Origin: CAKRJP01 sp963634745
GTDB taxonomy: Bacteria > Bacillota > Clostridia > Lachnospirales > Lachnospiraceae
NCBI GenBank assembly: GCA_963634745.1
Contig: CAVHCX010000003.1
Location: 74,553 to 138,552, forward strand
Direction of reading: 5' to 3'
Length of the DNA: 64,000 nt
Numbering within the stretch: the first letter of the stretch is position 1; each line of letters begins with the position of its first letter. The position numbers and the translations under genes are program-made. Positions 36,403-44,905 of this stretch are shown piece after piece. Below the pieces are notes generated by a model. That model did no database searches and was not told the origin of the DNA. It saw only the letters and a program-made list of their open reading frames with translations.

Positions 36403-37557
36403 CTACTCCCAAAGTTTTCTGTACATCTGCTCCACATCTTCCTTACTGATCGCACGCTGGGTATTCTGAGGACTTCCGCTGTCCATGGCGTCGTAAGCCA
36501 TTTTCTCAATTACTTCAAAGAATTTTTCCTTATCAATTCCAAACTCTGCAAGGCTTGGAGTCTCTAATTCTTCTGTCAAAGCAACCACCGCCTCTAAGAA
36601 TTTCTCACTGGCTTCCCTGTCAGAATCCTTTGCACTTGCAACTCCAATGGCTCTTCCCAAATCTGCAAACCTGTCATAGGCTCCTTCTAAGGCAAAGCTT
36701 AGACACACTTTCATCAACATGGCATTGGAAAGTCCGTGGGCCACATGGAACAAGGCTCCGATGGGGCGGCTCATGCCGTGGATTAATGTCACTGAAGAAT
36801 TGTTAAATGCAATTCCTGCTTCCAGAGCTGCCACAGACATCTGTACTCTTGCTTCCTCATTCTTTCCATCGTGGAAGGCCACCGGAAGGAACTTGAAAAT
36901 CCTTTTTACAGCTGACAGGGCAAATGTGTCAGATAATGTCTGGGCTTTTCTGGATGTATAGGCTTCTACTGCATGGCACAATGCATCAAGCCCGGTTGCT
37001 GCTGTTATTTTCGGAGGTGCTGTCATAGTGAATTGTGGATCAATGATAGCTAATGAAGGAATGAGCACTTTGCCTTTCAGCAGCATCTTAACGTCTTTTT
37101 TTGTATCTGTAATAATCGTAAACTGGGTAGCCTCTGAGCCGGTTCCTGCTGTTGTCGGAATGGCTACCATTGGTGGCATCTTAACGTCAATGACCTTTCC
37201 CATATAATCAGAAATACTTCCACCATTTTCCACCAAAGACCCGATGGCCTTCATAGAATCAATGGGACTTCCGCCACCTAAGGCTATCAAAAAATCACAA
37301 GCTTCTTCTTTGTACAAGGCCAAACCTTTTTCGATCATAACATCGGTTGGCTCTCCTGCAATTTCAGAGTAGATGGTATAAGCTACCCCCTGGCTTTTTA
37401 ATGCATTTTCTACTTTTGCACAATTTCCCAGATCGATCATAACTTTATCCGTTACGATCATCGCCTTCTTTCCAAGACATCCCAGGCTTTCCTGTGCCAT
37501 ATCAAGTGCTCCTGATCCGGAAATCATCTGTCCCGGTACAATAAATTCTCTTGCCAT
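36403..37557 (-). CDS. Iron-containing alcohol dehydrogenase
   Basis: A 384-residue group III (iron-type) alcohol dehydrogenase. The nucleotide-binding GGGSPIDSMKAI and the TTAGTGSEAT loop are present; metal ligands lie in GLDALCHAVEAYTS and in the paired-His motif LIHGMSRPIGALFHVAHG. AAAAGGAG precedes the ATG. It lies between iolB and the DapA-like gene with short spacers, so it is part of the inositol transcript. It could dispose of reducing equivalents from inositol by reducing malonate semialdehyde to 3-hydroxypropionate or another aldehyde (inference). The closest characterised relatives cannot be named without a search. Confidence 0.9.
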   Translation of the reverse strand: MAREFIVPGQMISGSGALDMAQESLGCLGKKAMIVTDKVMIDLGNCAKVENALKSQGVAYTIYSEIAGEPTDVMIEKGLALYKEEACDFLIALGGGSPIDSMKAIGSLVENGGSISDYMGKVIDVKMPPMVAIPTTAGTGSEATQFTIITDTKKDVKMLLKGKVLIPSLAIIDPQFTMTAPPKITAATGLDALCHAVEAYTSRKAQTLSDTFALSAVKRIFKFLPVAFHDGKNEEARVQMSVAALEAGIAFNNSSVTLIHGMSRPIGALFHVAHGLSNAMLMKVCLSFALEGAYDRFADLGRAIGVASAKDSDREASEKFLEAVVALTEELETPSLAEFGIDKEKFFEVIEKMAYDAMDSGSPQNTQRAISKEDVEQMYRKLWE

Positions 37558-37587
37558 AGTGATCTACTCCTTTTCTCTATCTTTTAG

Positions 37588-38373
37588 CTAAAACTGTGCT
37601 TCATGCATCCATACATATTTTTCATCTTCACACCGGTCTGTCTGAAGCCACGGATTTCCATCAATGTGGCGGATCATCCAGCAGGTATACATTTGGAATC
37701 CCGGTGCCACTGCCTGAGGATGAAGTTCTCCTCCCGGGATAGCGGAAAAGCTGTTATCCACGCTCTTAAATACCTGGTCTCCTACGAAACTTGCTCCAAA
37801 ACCTTCCGGTCTGTCAAATTTAAAAAGATAAGTCTCCGGCTGCGGATGTCTGTGGGGAAGATAACCGGACCAGTTTCCCCTGTCGTTTAAGACCTCTCCC
37901 AGCACCATATTCGATTCCGGACAAATGTCATGATCAAAGATGGTATTGACCCGGCGCTTTGCCACATTTCCGAATTTGCCTACACTGGAGTAGCCCCAAG
38001 GTGCATCCTCCGGTCCGTATAATTTGCCGGCAAATGTCTTGTCATTGTGGGTGCACTGTACAAGAATTTCTGCATCCTCATTAGCCTCCACTGCAACTTC
38101 CTTTCCGCTGCTTACATGAAGGGCCCAGGGTCCCTCGGTAAATACATCCTTTCTGCTAACAAGGGCTTCTTCATCTTCCCATCTATAAGTAATTTCCCCT
38201 GAGAGAAGGAGGACTGCGATCTCCTCTCCCTCTCTTTTAAATTTTCTTGTCTCTCCTGCCTTCATGCGATAGACACGAATGTCCATCATCATGGCCTTAT
38301 AGTCGTTGTCATAAGTGGTAAGAATCATCTCGCCATTTTCATCAAATTCCGGATAACCAAATACCTTACTCAC
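37588..38373 (-). CDS. iolB: 5-Deoxy-glucuronate isomerase
   Basis: A 261-residue bicupin isomerase converting 5-deoxy-D-glucuronate to 2-deoxy-5-keto-D-gluconate. The metal-binding region is in the second cupin (HRHPQPETYLFKFDRPEGFGA), with GGELHPQAVAPGFQMYTCWMIRH near the C-terminus; both are typical of IolB. The start is a GTG at 38373, with AGGAGG nine bases upstream. It lies 41 bases after iolD and 30 before the alcohol dehydrogenase start. Confidence 0.93.
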   Translation of the reverse strand: MSKVFGYPEFDENGEMILTTYDNDYKAMMMDIRVYRMKAGETRKFKREGEEIAVLLLSGEITYRWEDEEALVSRKDVFTEGPWALHVSSGKEVAVEANEDAEILVQCTHNDKTFAGKLYGPEDAPWGYSSVGKFGNVAKRRVNTIFDHDICPESNMVLGEVLNDRGNWSGYLPHRHPQPETYLFKFDRPEGFGASFVGDQVFKSVDNSFSAIPGGELHPQAVAPGFQMYTCWMIRHIDGNPWLQTDRCEDEKYVWMHEAQF

Positions 38374-38414
38374 AGTTTCACGCCTCCTAAATCTATCTCA
38401 ATCTTTGAATTTTC

Positions 38415-40346
38415 TTAGTAATCTCTTGCTTCTCTTCTTCCTTCCAGAACGCCCTCACAGGCTTCTCTTACCGATTCCTTAGAAGAAGTGGTAGCAATTC
38501 CTACATTCCACCAGGACTCATATCCGTCGGTCATGGTTTTTGGGATGACCTTTAAATCAAAAAGACAAGCAACTTCCTGTTTCTTGGCATCCTCAAGTGC
38601 AGCCTCCAGCTCAGCAATGCTCTTGCAGGTATAGGTTTTAAGTCCATAGCCCTCTCCGACCTTTGCATAATCCACAGGGATTAGGTCCCCGCAAGGCTTC
38701 TTGCCATCGGTATAACGGAACTCGGTAGCAAGACTTCCGATTCCATGATTCATTTCCAGGTTATTGATGCATCCAAATCCACAGTTGTCGAAAATCAGGA
38801 TGTTTACTTTCTGTTTTTCCTGCATAATGGTCATAATCTCACTGTGAAGCATCTGGAAACTGGAATCACCTACTACGCAGTAGACTTCATTGTCCGGCTC
38901 TGCAAATTTCACTCCAAGGGTTGCTGCCACCTCATATCCCATGCAGGAATATCCATATTCTGCGTGATAGCCTCCCCTCTTATCTGTGGTCCACATTCTC
39001 TGCATGCAGCTTGGAAGGGAACCACCGGCAGTAATAATAGTTGCGTCCTCATCGATCACTCTTCGGATGGCTGCTAAGGCTGCGGTCTGGGTAATCTTTC
39101 CTTCTGTCATCTTGACAAATTCCGGAATGGTTCTTGGATCTCTCGCCTTAATAATGGGTTCAAAATCATCTCCTGTATATGTAATGCCGGAAAGTCTGAC
39201 CATCTCCTCATCCCATACTTTTTTGGCTACTTCGATTTCTCCACTGTAGGCAGACACATATCCTTTCGCCCGAAGCTTTGCTGCCAGGGACTCTAAGCTA
39301 ACCTTTGCATCTCCCACTGCCTTTACGGCGTCCATCTTATAAGCGTGGAATCTGCAGTTGTTGATACTTACGAATTTTACATCCGGGTTCTTAAACAAGC
39401 GCTTGGAGCTTGTGGTGAAGTCTGACATTCTAGAACCAATGGCGATTACCACATCTGCATCCTTTGCAATAATATTGGAAGCATAGGTTCCTGTAACGCC
39501 GATTCCTCCCAAGCAGTAAGGGTGGCTGGATTTACAAGCACTTTTTCCCGCCTGACTCTCTCCAAATGGAATCTTAAATTCCTCACAGAATTTTTCTACG
39601 GTCTCACCGGCCTCAGAGTAGCGAACGCCTCCGCCTACAATTACCAAAGGTTTCTTAGCCTCTTCGATGATCTTTGCCAAGTCTTCCAATTCTTCTTCCA
39701 CGGCTACAGGTCTTGTAATTCTGTGGACCCGCTTCTTAAAGAAATACTCCGGAAAATCGTAGGATTCTCCCTCCACGTCCTGGCAAAGGCCGATGCAGCA
39801 AGCTCCGGTCTCTGCCGGATCTGTCAGCACCCGCATAGCATTTATAAGGGCTGTCATGATCATCTCCGGTCTTGTGATGCGGTCCCAGTACTTGCATACA
39901 GGTTTAAAGGCATCATTGGTGGTTGTTGCAAGGCTATTGCTTTGCTCCAACTGTTGAAGAACCGGATCCGGCTGTCTGGAAGCAAATGTGTCTGCCGGAA
40001 ATACCAAAAGAGGAATGTTATTTACCGTTGCTGTGGCGCAGGCAGTTACCATATTGGCAGCTCCGGGTCCTACAGAGGAAGCACAAGGAATGATTTTCTT
40101 ACGGTTATTCTGCTTTGCAAATGCAATGGCCACATGGCACATCCCCTGTTCATTTCTTCCCTGCAAGACTCTTAGCTGGCCCGGATCTGTATCTAAGGCC
40201 TCTCCAAGTCCCACTGCAATTCCATGTCCGAAAATCGTAAAGAATCCTTCTACGAACTTTGTCTCCTCTCCGTCCATGGAAACATACTGATTATCAAGAA
40301 ATTTTACAATTGCCTGGGCAACTGTCATACGAATTGTTTTAGTCAT
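38415..40346 (-). CDS. iolD: 3D-(3,5/4)-trihydroxycyclohexane-1,2-dione hydrolase
   Basis: A 643-residue thiamine-diphosphate enzyme that opens the six-membered ring of the inositol intermediate to give 5-deoxy-glucuronate. It has the three-domain layout of the acetolactate-synthase family: the N-terminal pyrimidine domain with the catalytic Glu region, the middle domain with KPLVIVGGGVRYSEA, and the C-terminal diphosphate domain with VVGDSSFQMLHSEI and NCGFGCINNLEM. GGGGAGG precedes the ATG. It follows iolC by 23 bases. Confidence 0.94.
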   Translation of the reverse strand: MTKTIRMTVAQAIVKFLDNQYVSMDGEETKFVEGFFTIFGHGIAVGLGEALDTDPGQLRVLQGRNEQGMCHVAIAFAKQNNRKKIIPCASSVGPGAANMVTACATATVNNIPLLVFPADTFASRQPDPVLQQLEQSNSLATTTNDAFKPVCKYWDRITRPEMIMTALINAMRVLTDPAETGACCIGLCQDVEGESYDFPEYFFKKRVHRITRPVAVEEELEDLAKIIEEAKKPLVIVGGGVRYSEAGETVEKFCEEFKIPFGESQAGKSACKSSHPYCLGGIGVTGTYASNIIAKDADVVIAIGSRMSDFTTSSKRLFKNPDVKFVSINNCRFHAYKMDAVKAVGDAKVSLESLAAKLRAKGYVSAYSGEIEVAKKVWDEEMVRLSGITYTGDDFEPIIKARDPRTIPEFVKMTEGKITQTAALAAIRRVIDEDATIITAGGSLPSCMQRMWTTDKRGGYHAEYGYSCMGYEVAATLGVKFAEPDNEVYCVVGDSSFQMLHSEIMTIMQEKQKVNILIFDNCGFGCINNLEMNHGIGSLATEFRYTDGKKPCGDLIPVDYAKVGEGYGLKTYTCKSIAELEAALEDAKKQEVACLFDLKVIPKTMTDGYESWWNVGIATTSSKESVREACEGVLEGRREARDY

Positions 40347-40369
40347 GATTTTCCATCCTCCCCGGTGTC

Positions 40370-41404
40370 TTACACTCTTGCGATCATTTCGCCAAATTTA
40401 TCTTTTTCCTCTTTAATGAATGCATGTACTGCCTCAGGTCCCGGAAGGGAATCGGAACAGTTGTTGCTCCTTACCATCATGGATGCCTCTGCAGAGCCAA
40501 ACTCCAGACAGTCAATAACTTCCCAGCCCTCATACAAGCCATATAAAAATCCGGATCCGTATCCATCTCCGCCGCCAAAGCCTTTTCTTGCCTCTACCGG
40601 GAAGGGCTTGATGCTAAATTTCTGTCCGTCACAGGTGTAGGCGGTGGACCCCTTCATGCCATGCTTGATGACTACGATCTTGGCATTGTAGCCCTGCCAC
40701 AGGCTGGCGCTTTCTTCATCGGTCATGCCTTCTTTTATAAGCTTTTCTGTAAGGTCAAACTCTTCTCTGGATCCCATAATGATGTCGGCTTCCTTGGCTA
40801 CGATGGAGTAATAAATAGAAATCTCATCCATGTTCTTCCAGTTGTATTCTCTGTAATCAATATCAAAAATGATTTTTGTATCATTCTTCTTTGCCAACAT
40901 CACTGCCTTAATGGCCGCCTCCCTGGAAGGACTTTCTGCCAGGGCAGTTCCGGAAATCAGGATAGCCTTGGACTGTTTGATATATTCCTCATCAATGTCA
41001 TCTACATGTAGCTGCAAATCTGCGATGCAGTTGCGATACATAAGAATGTGGCTTTCTTTTTCTGATAACATTTCTGTAAAGGTAAGTCCTAACTTTTCTC
41101 CCTTGCTACATCTTGTGATGTGGGAGGTATCGATTCCCTGTTTGTCGAAATATTCTGTAACAAAGTCACCGAACTGATCATCGGATACCTTTCCTAGGAA
41201 ACCTGCTTTAAGTCCATGTCTTGTGACACCCACTGCAATGTTTGCCGGAGATCCACCAACAAATTTTTCAAAATGGTGTACATCCTTTAAGGGCTTGAAC
41301 TCTTCCTTTACCTGATCGTTGTAAGCAGGATTAAAATCAATCGCCACTCTGCCAAGAAGTATCAGATCCATGGGTCTTTTCTGGTCGAACTCTACATATT
41401 TCAT
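40370..41404 (-). CDS. iolC: 5-Dehydro-2-deoxygluconokinase
   Basis: A 344-residue PfkB/ribokinase-family kinase that phosphorylates 2-deoxy-5-keto-D-gluconate. The N-terminal part has LILLGRVAIDFNPAYND and the glycine pair KFVGGSPANIAVGVTRHG; the catalytic base and anion hole are in GFGGGDGYGSGFLYGL. Length and wording fit IolC, though the rarer GGGDGY replaces the usual GAGDAF. AGGAGGATG precedes the ATG. It is the first gene of the main inositol operon, directly below the motif-rich promoter region. Confidence 0.92.
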   Translation of the reverse strand: MKYVEFDQKRPMDLILLGRVAIDFNPAYNDQVKEEFKPLKDVHHFEKFVGGSPANIAVGVTRHGLKAGFLGKVSDDQFGDFVTEYFDKQGIDTSHITRCSKGEKLGLTFTEMLSEKESHILMYRNCIADLQLHVDDIDEEYIKQSKAILISGTALAESPSREAAIKAVMLAKKNDTKIIFDIDYREYNWKNMDEISIYYSIVAKEADIIMGSREEFDLTEKLIKEGMTDEESASLWQGYNAKIVVIKHGMKGSTAYTCDGQKFSIKPFPVEARKGFGGGDGYGSGFLYGLYEGWEVIDCLEFGSAEASMMVRSNNCSDSLPGPEAVHAFIKEEKDKFGEMIARV

Positions 41405-41430
41405 TTTCTTTCATCCTCCTGGATTTTATG

Positions 41431-41620
41431 TTGCGTGTTTTTTGTTTTCTTGCGTGCTTTAATGCGTGTTTCATTTGATGTTTGTATATTAGCACACGCC
41501 TTTTAAATGTGCAACAGAATTCGTCATTCTTTTTTATTTCCCGCATAGTCCACAATTTATTGCGTGTGTTATTGTAGTTTTTGCACAAGAAAAGGTTTTT
41601 AGCACGCTCATTAGCACGCA
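41431..41620. promoter_or_regulatory. iolC promoter region with seven GCGTG-core motifs
   Basis: Within about 190 bases upstream of iolC the core GCGTG or its complement occurs at about 41433, 41452, 41464, 41495, 41562, 41602 and 41614. The best copies read TTGCGTGC, TAGCACGC and TTAGCACGCA. Two on the minus strand repeat GCGTGCTAA with a 12-base period. Such clustering suggests a multi-site operator, most simply for the LacI-type regulator at 32869. No clear -35/-10 pair was assigned. Confidence 0.6.
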
Positions 41621-41672
41621 GCCCCCCAATTGTTCCCCAGAGACTTCCCAGCATATTGACACCATATGGCCA

Positions 41673-41726
41673 CAAAAAAAAGAAGCGTCACGGTAAAGAT
41701 TAAAAAATCTCTACCGGACGCTTCCT
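41673..41726 (-). terminator. Terminator after the Hpt gene
   Basis: Arms 41682-41701 and 41706-41724 form a long near-perfect stem, followed on the minus strand by eight T. It ends the transcript of the Hpt protein gene and isolates it from the iol operon. Confidence 0.9.
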
Positions 41727-41778
41727 TTGTGCTTCCTAATGATTCTATAAATACTGTCAGCTTCCTGACTTTTTTTAT

Positions 41779-42138
41779 CTATTGATTCTCTGAAAATTCC
41801 TGAATCGCAGCTATAGTCTTCTTATACTCCGCCTCTACCTTCTCAAAGAGTTCTTCATATCCTTCTGCAAGTTCCCCGCCTCTGAGAAGTTCTGTAAGAG
41901 CATCACTTACAACAAAAAGATCATCAAAGGCCAAGTTCATACAGACACCTTTTAAAGTATGAGCTCCGCGAAATGCTTCTTCCGGGTCCTTCTTTTCAAT
42001 TCCTTCTTTTAAATCCTGAAAACTGGTATCACTTAAAAATTTTATAAGAAAACGCTGAACTAAGGCATCACTTCCAAGTCGCCCCAATACGCCTTGGTAA
42101 TCTCCTCCTAATTTTTCGTAACAGTTTTGAATGGTCAT
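41779..42138 (-). CDS. Hpt (histidine phosphotransfer) domain protein
   Basis: A 119-residue stand-alone Hpt protein, an all-helical four-helix bundle that relays phosphate between receiver domains. The phospho-acceptor is His60 in FRGAHTLKGVCMNLAF, which matches the Hpt consensus H-x-L-K-G. Length is typical for a single domain. AAGGAGA precedes the ATG. No hybrid kinase or receiver gene lies beside it, so its partners are elsewhere. It sits 200 bases after the Ser/Thr kinase gene on the same strand and may share its transcript. Confidence 0.9.
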   Translation of the reverse strand: MTIQNCYEKLGGDYQGVLGRLGSDALVQRFLIKFLSDTSFQDLKEGIEKKDPEEAFRGAHTLKGVCMNLAFDDLFVVSDALTELLRGGELAEGYEELFEKVEAEYKKTIAAIQEFSENQ

Positions 42139-42288
42139 TGCTTCTCCTTATGTTTGATTAAATACAACCTTGTCTATAAATTACATACAACCTTGCTTAT
42201 AACAGCTAAACACGATTATTCTATCATACACATCTAAAAAAATCCATGTTTTTTCCTTTAAATTTTGTTTTTTTGTCAAATCTCCATT

Positions 42289-42309
42289 TTGCCACCATAG
42301 CGGTGGCAA
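42289..42309. repeat. 8-bp inverted repeat downstream of the Ser/Thr kinase gene
   Basis: TTGCCACC and GGTGGCAA pair around five bases. There is no T-run on the minus strand, so it is not a good terminator; it could be a weak terminator, an operator for the Hpt gene or an RNA-stabilising hairpin. Confidence 0.4.
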
Positions 42310-42337
42310 CGCTTTTTCAGACAAGGTGCTATACTCT

Positions 42338-43411
42338 TCACACAACGTGAAATACAAGGGATTCAATGACAGTCATTAGCATAACCAGTAGGAATAATAT
42401 TGCAAAACAAAGGCAAAAGACTCCCAGATATCGCGCGATTCGGTAAGGGCTCTTACACAGGGGAATAATCTTTTGTACATTTCTGTAATTAGAGCAGATA
42501 AAGATCCAGCTTAACATAATAAGCAATATAAAGCCCCTCTCCAACCACAGGGCAGCGCCGTAAGTATCCTTTAGGTCCATAGTAAGGCTTAAGTAGACCA
42601 CAGAAAAATAGCCAAAGCAAGCGAGGGCTTCCTTCCATAGGATATGACTTCGAAAGCCCGGCAGCCTATTTTTTGAATAAGGCTTCTTAGCCTCCTCCTT
42701 AAAGGAGGGATTCAAGATCTTCAAAAAGTCCTGCATCAGGTCCCGGACCGACAGATAGCGATTTTTCGGATCCAACTGGGTACACTTATTCGCGATCCTA
42801 TATAAGTCTTTGGAATCACTATTGCAGCTGCACAAGAGTTCTTTAAGGACCATTCCCAAAGCATAGATGTCTGTCTGGGGAGAGGATGCACCGAATCCAT
42901 ACTGCTCCGGAGCCGCATAGCCCTTGGTGCCAAGGAGTACCGTATCTTCCTCTTGGTTTGCAGAATACACCTTCGCCGCATTAAAGTCTAAGAGCACCGC
43001 CTTATTATAGCTGGTGATTACAATATTTGAAGGCTTGATATCTCTGTGAACCACCGCAGGGCGTAAATTATGAAGCTTTAGAAGGATCTGACAAAGGTCC
43101 AGCATATAGCTTACGATGTCCCGACTCAAAAGATCTCCAGCATCCATTTTCTCTTGCAGGGTGCTGCCGGATATGTATTCCTCAATGAGATGAAGTTGTC
43201 CTTGTGCCTCATAACATTCTATAATCCTTGGAGTGCCTATCACAGGATGGGCTTGCAGCATACGGTAGATGTCCAGGTTATATACATCTAAGATTTTCTT
43301 GATATATATCTTGCCGGTCTCTTGATGCTGAACCAAATATATCTTATGATCATGATTAATGGTTGCGATCATCTTATAGTAAGACAAGGCCAATTGAGTC
43401 GATAATTCCAC
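42338..43411 (-). CDS. Hanks-type Ser/Thr protein kinase with C-terminal membrane helices
   Basis: A protein of about 357 residues. The N-terminal kinase domain (to about 245) has the beta-3 Lys in KIYIKKIL, the catalytic loop VVHRDIKPSN (Asp124), the metal-binding LLDFNAAK (Asp142, with Asn in place of the usual Gly of DFG) and the activation-segment GTKGYAAPEQY. About three membrane helices follow at the C-terminus, with no PASTA repeats, so it is not the usual PrkC type. I chose the GTG at 43411, with AAAGGA nine bases upstream; a TTG 18 bases earlier has no ribosome site. It is divergent from the helix-turn-helix-like gene at 43468, with 56 bases between. Confidence 0.88.
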   Translation of the reverse strand: MELSTQLALSYYKMIATINHDHKIYLVQHQETGKIYIKKILDVYNLDIYRMLQAHPVIGTPRIIECYEAQGQLHLIEEYISGSTLQEKMDAGDLLSRDIVSYMLDLCQILLKLHNLRPAVVHRDIKPSNIVITSYNKAVLLDFNAAKVYSANQEEDTVLLGTKGYAAPEQYGFGASSPQTDIYALGMVLKELLCSCNSDSKDLYRIANKCTQLDPKNRYLSVRDLMQDFLKILNPSFKEEAKKPYSKNRLPGFRSHILWKEALACFGYFSVVYLSLTMDLKDTYGAALWLERGFILLIMLSWIFICSNYRNVQKIIPLCKSPYRIARYLGVFCLCFAILFLLVMLMTVIESLVFHVV

Positions 43412-43467
43412 GTTGTCTAGTCCTTTCAATGGTGTTGCTTAGTTCATTATACCAAACAGGAGAAGCT

Positions 43468-43929
43468 ATGAAAGAGAAAAGTACTTATGAATTAAACGAA
43501 ATTTTAGGAAAGACCCATTTATCAGATTTTGATGCCTATTGCAAGGCTAACAAAGAAAGCCTGGTCAATGAAGATTTCCCTTTTTCCGGATATATCAAGG
43601 ATCTCCTGGCTAAGAAGGGGATTTCCCAGCAGACCGTTTTTCTGAAGGCAGATATTCCCGAACGATACGGCTATAAGCTATTATCCGGGGAGAAACACAC
43701 CAGACAAAGAGACGTGATTCTTCGCATTTGTTATGCCGGCGAGCTTACGTTGAGCGAGACCCAGCGAGCCCTTCATAAATATGGATTACCGGAGCTTTAC
43801 CCAAAGATCCCCAGGGATGCCATGCTTATGATCATTTTCAATGAACGTCCGGGAAGCATCATCGACGTCAACAGCCTCTTGAAGGAGCGAGGAATGGAAC
43901 CTATGCGGACCAGCGGTTCGCAAGATTAA
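43468..43929 (+). CDS. Helix-turn-helix-like (XRE-type) protein
   Basis: A 153-residue soluble protein. Residues about 35-100 look like an XRE-type helix-turn-helix (SGYIKDLLAKKGISQQTVFLKADI ... GYKLLSGEKHTRQRDVILRI), followed by a C-terminal region of unknown type (ALHKYGLPELYPKIPRDAMLMIIFNE). AGGAG lies before the ATG at 43468, so longer in-frame starts are rejected. It is divergent from the Ser/Thr kinase gene and may regulate it, be its substrate, or both. The lipoprotein and membrane protein genes follow on the same strand 21 and 62 bases after one another. I cannot name a characterised relative. Confidence 0.78.
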   Translation: MKEKSTYELNEILGKTHLSDFDAYCKANKESLVNEDFPFSGYIKDLLAKKGISQQTVFLKADIPERYGYKLLSGEKHTRQRDVILRICYAGELTLSETQRALHKYGLPELYPKIPRDAMLMIIFNERPGSIIDVNSLLKERGMEPMRTSGSQD

Positions 43930-43950
43930 CACCATACGAGGTAAAAGCTT

Positions 43951-44865
43951 ATGAAAAAAAGAAAATTATTGGCCCTTTGTTTTGTTCTTTCCCTTTCTGC
44001 TGCCACTATTTTTACTGGCTGCGGTTCAAGTTCCTCTTCCGGTGGAAGCAAGGATATTTCCACGGTAACCACGTCGGATGCTTCCGGAACCGGTACGGAT
44101 GGCAGCAGCTCAAAGGATGCTGTAACGGTTGCCGAGCAAGTGCTCTACGATGCCAACAATGTAAAGATCACAGCCACAGGCCTCAGTGAGGATGATTCCT
44201 GGCTCGGCACCAGCCTGACCCTCCTCATTGAGAACAACTCGGATCAGAGCCTGACCATTCAGGCCAGGGATGCCAATGTAAACGGATATATGGTAGACAC
44301 CTCCATGTCCGCCAATGTAGCAGCCGGTATGAAGGCCAACGATTCCCTGGTTTTCCAGACTTCCGGTTTAGAAGAGTGCGGCATTGAACAGATTGCTAGC
44401 ATGGAATTTTCATTTACCATGTTAAACAGCGACACCTTTGAGACCGTCTTTGACAGTGATGTGATTACCGTAAATACCTCCATCGCAGAGGGCTATACGC
44501 AGACCTACGATGATTCAGGAACCGTTCTTTTGGATGCCAACGGCATTAAGATCGTAGGCAAGGGCCTGTCCACCGATGATTCCTTCTGGGGACCGGGTGT
44601 CATTCTCTATATCGAGAACAATTCTGACCAGAATATCACGGTTCAGACCAGGGACACCTCTATCAACGGCTTTATGGTAACCTCTACCATCTCCGAATCT
44701 GTTCTTGTAGGCAAGAAGGCCATCACAGCGGTTCAATTTTATGATTCAGATTTGGAGAGCAATGGGATTACCGATATCACCAGCGTGAATTTATCCTTCC
44801 ATATCTTCAACAGCGCATCCTGGGATGCAATTTTAGATAGCGACCCTATCACCATTACGTTCTAA
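43951..44865 (+). CDS. Lipoprotein with two tandem repeat domains
   Basis: A 304-residue lipoprotein. The signal peptide ends in the lipobox FTGC, then a Ser/Gly/Thr-rich tether of about 40 residues. Two homologous domains of about 115 residues follow (about 63-178 and 190-304): each starts with LYDANNVKI/LLDANGIKI, has a LLIENNSDQSLTIQARD/LYIENNSDQNITVQTRD core, and ends with FDSDVITV/LDSDPITI. They resemble immunoglobulin-like surface domains of the DUF4352/DUF5067 kind. No enzyme motif is present. GAGG precedes the ATG. It lies downstream of the helix-turn-helix-like gene, so it may be part of a signalling set with the kinase. Confidence 0.82.
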   Translation: MKKRKLLALCFVLSLSAATIFTGCGSSSSSGGSKDISTVTTSDASGTGTDGSSSKDAVTVAEQVLYDANNVKITATGLSEDDSWLGTSLTLLIENNSDQSLTIQARDANVNGYMVDTSMSANVAAGMKANDSLVFQTSGLEECGIEQIASMEFSFTMLNSDTFETVFDSDVITVNTSIAEGYTQTYDDSGTVLLDANGIKIVGKGLSTDDSFWGPGVILYIENNSDQNITVQTRDTSINGFMVTSTISESVLVGKKAITAVQFYDSDLESNGITDITSVNLSFHIFNSASWDAILDSDPITITF

Positions 44866-44905
44866 TTTATTAAAAGTAAGTATATTTATTTTAGGAGGAT
44901 CCATT

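Noticed and set aside
39522..40175. Long plus-strand open frame of 217 codons
   Set aside because: It lies wholly antisense to iolD, has no ribosome site and shows low-complexity, Cys/Ser/His-rich wording typical of an antisense shadow.
42289..42309. Intrinsic terminator for the Ser/Thr kinase gene
   Set aside because: The stem is good but no T-run follows on the transcribed strand; it is listed only as a repeat.
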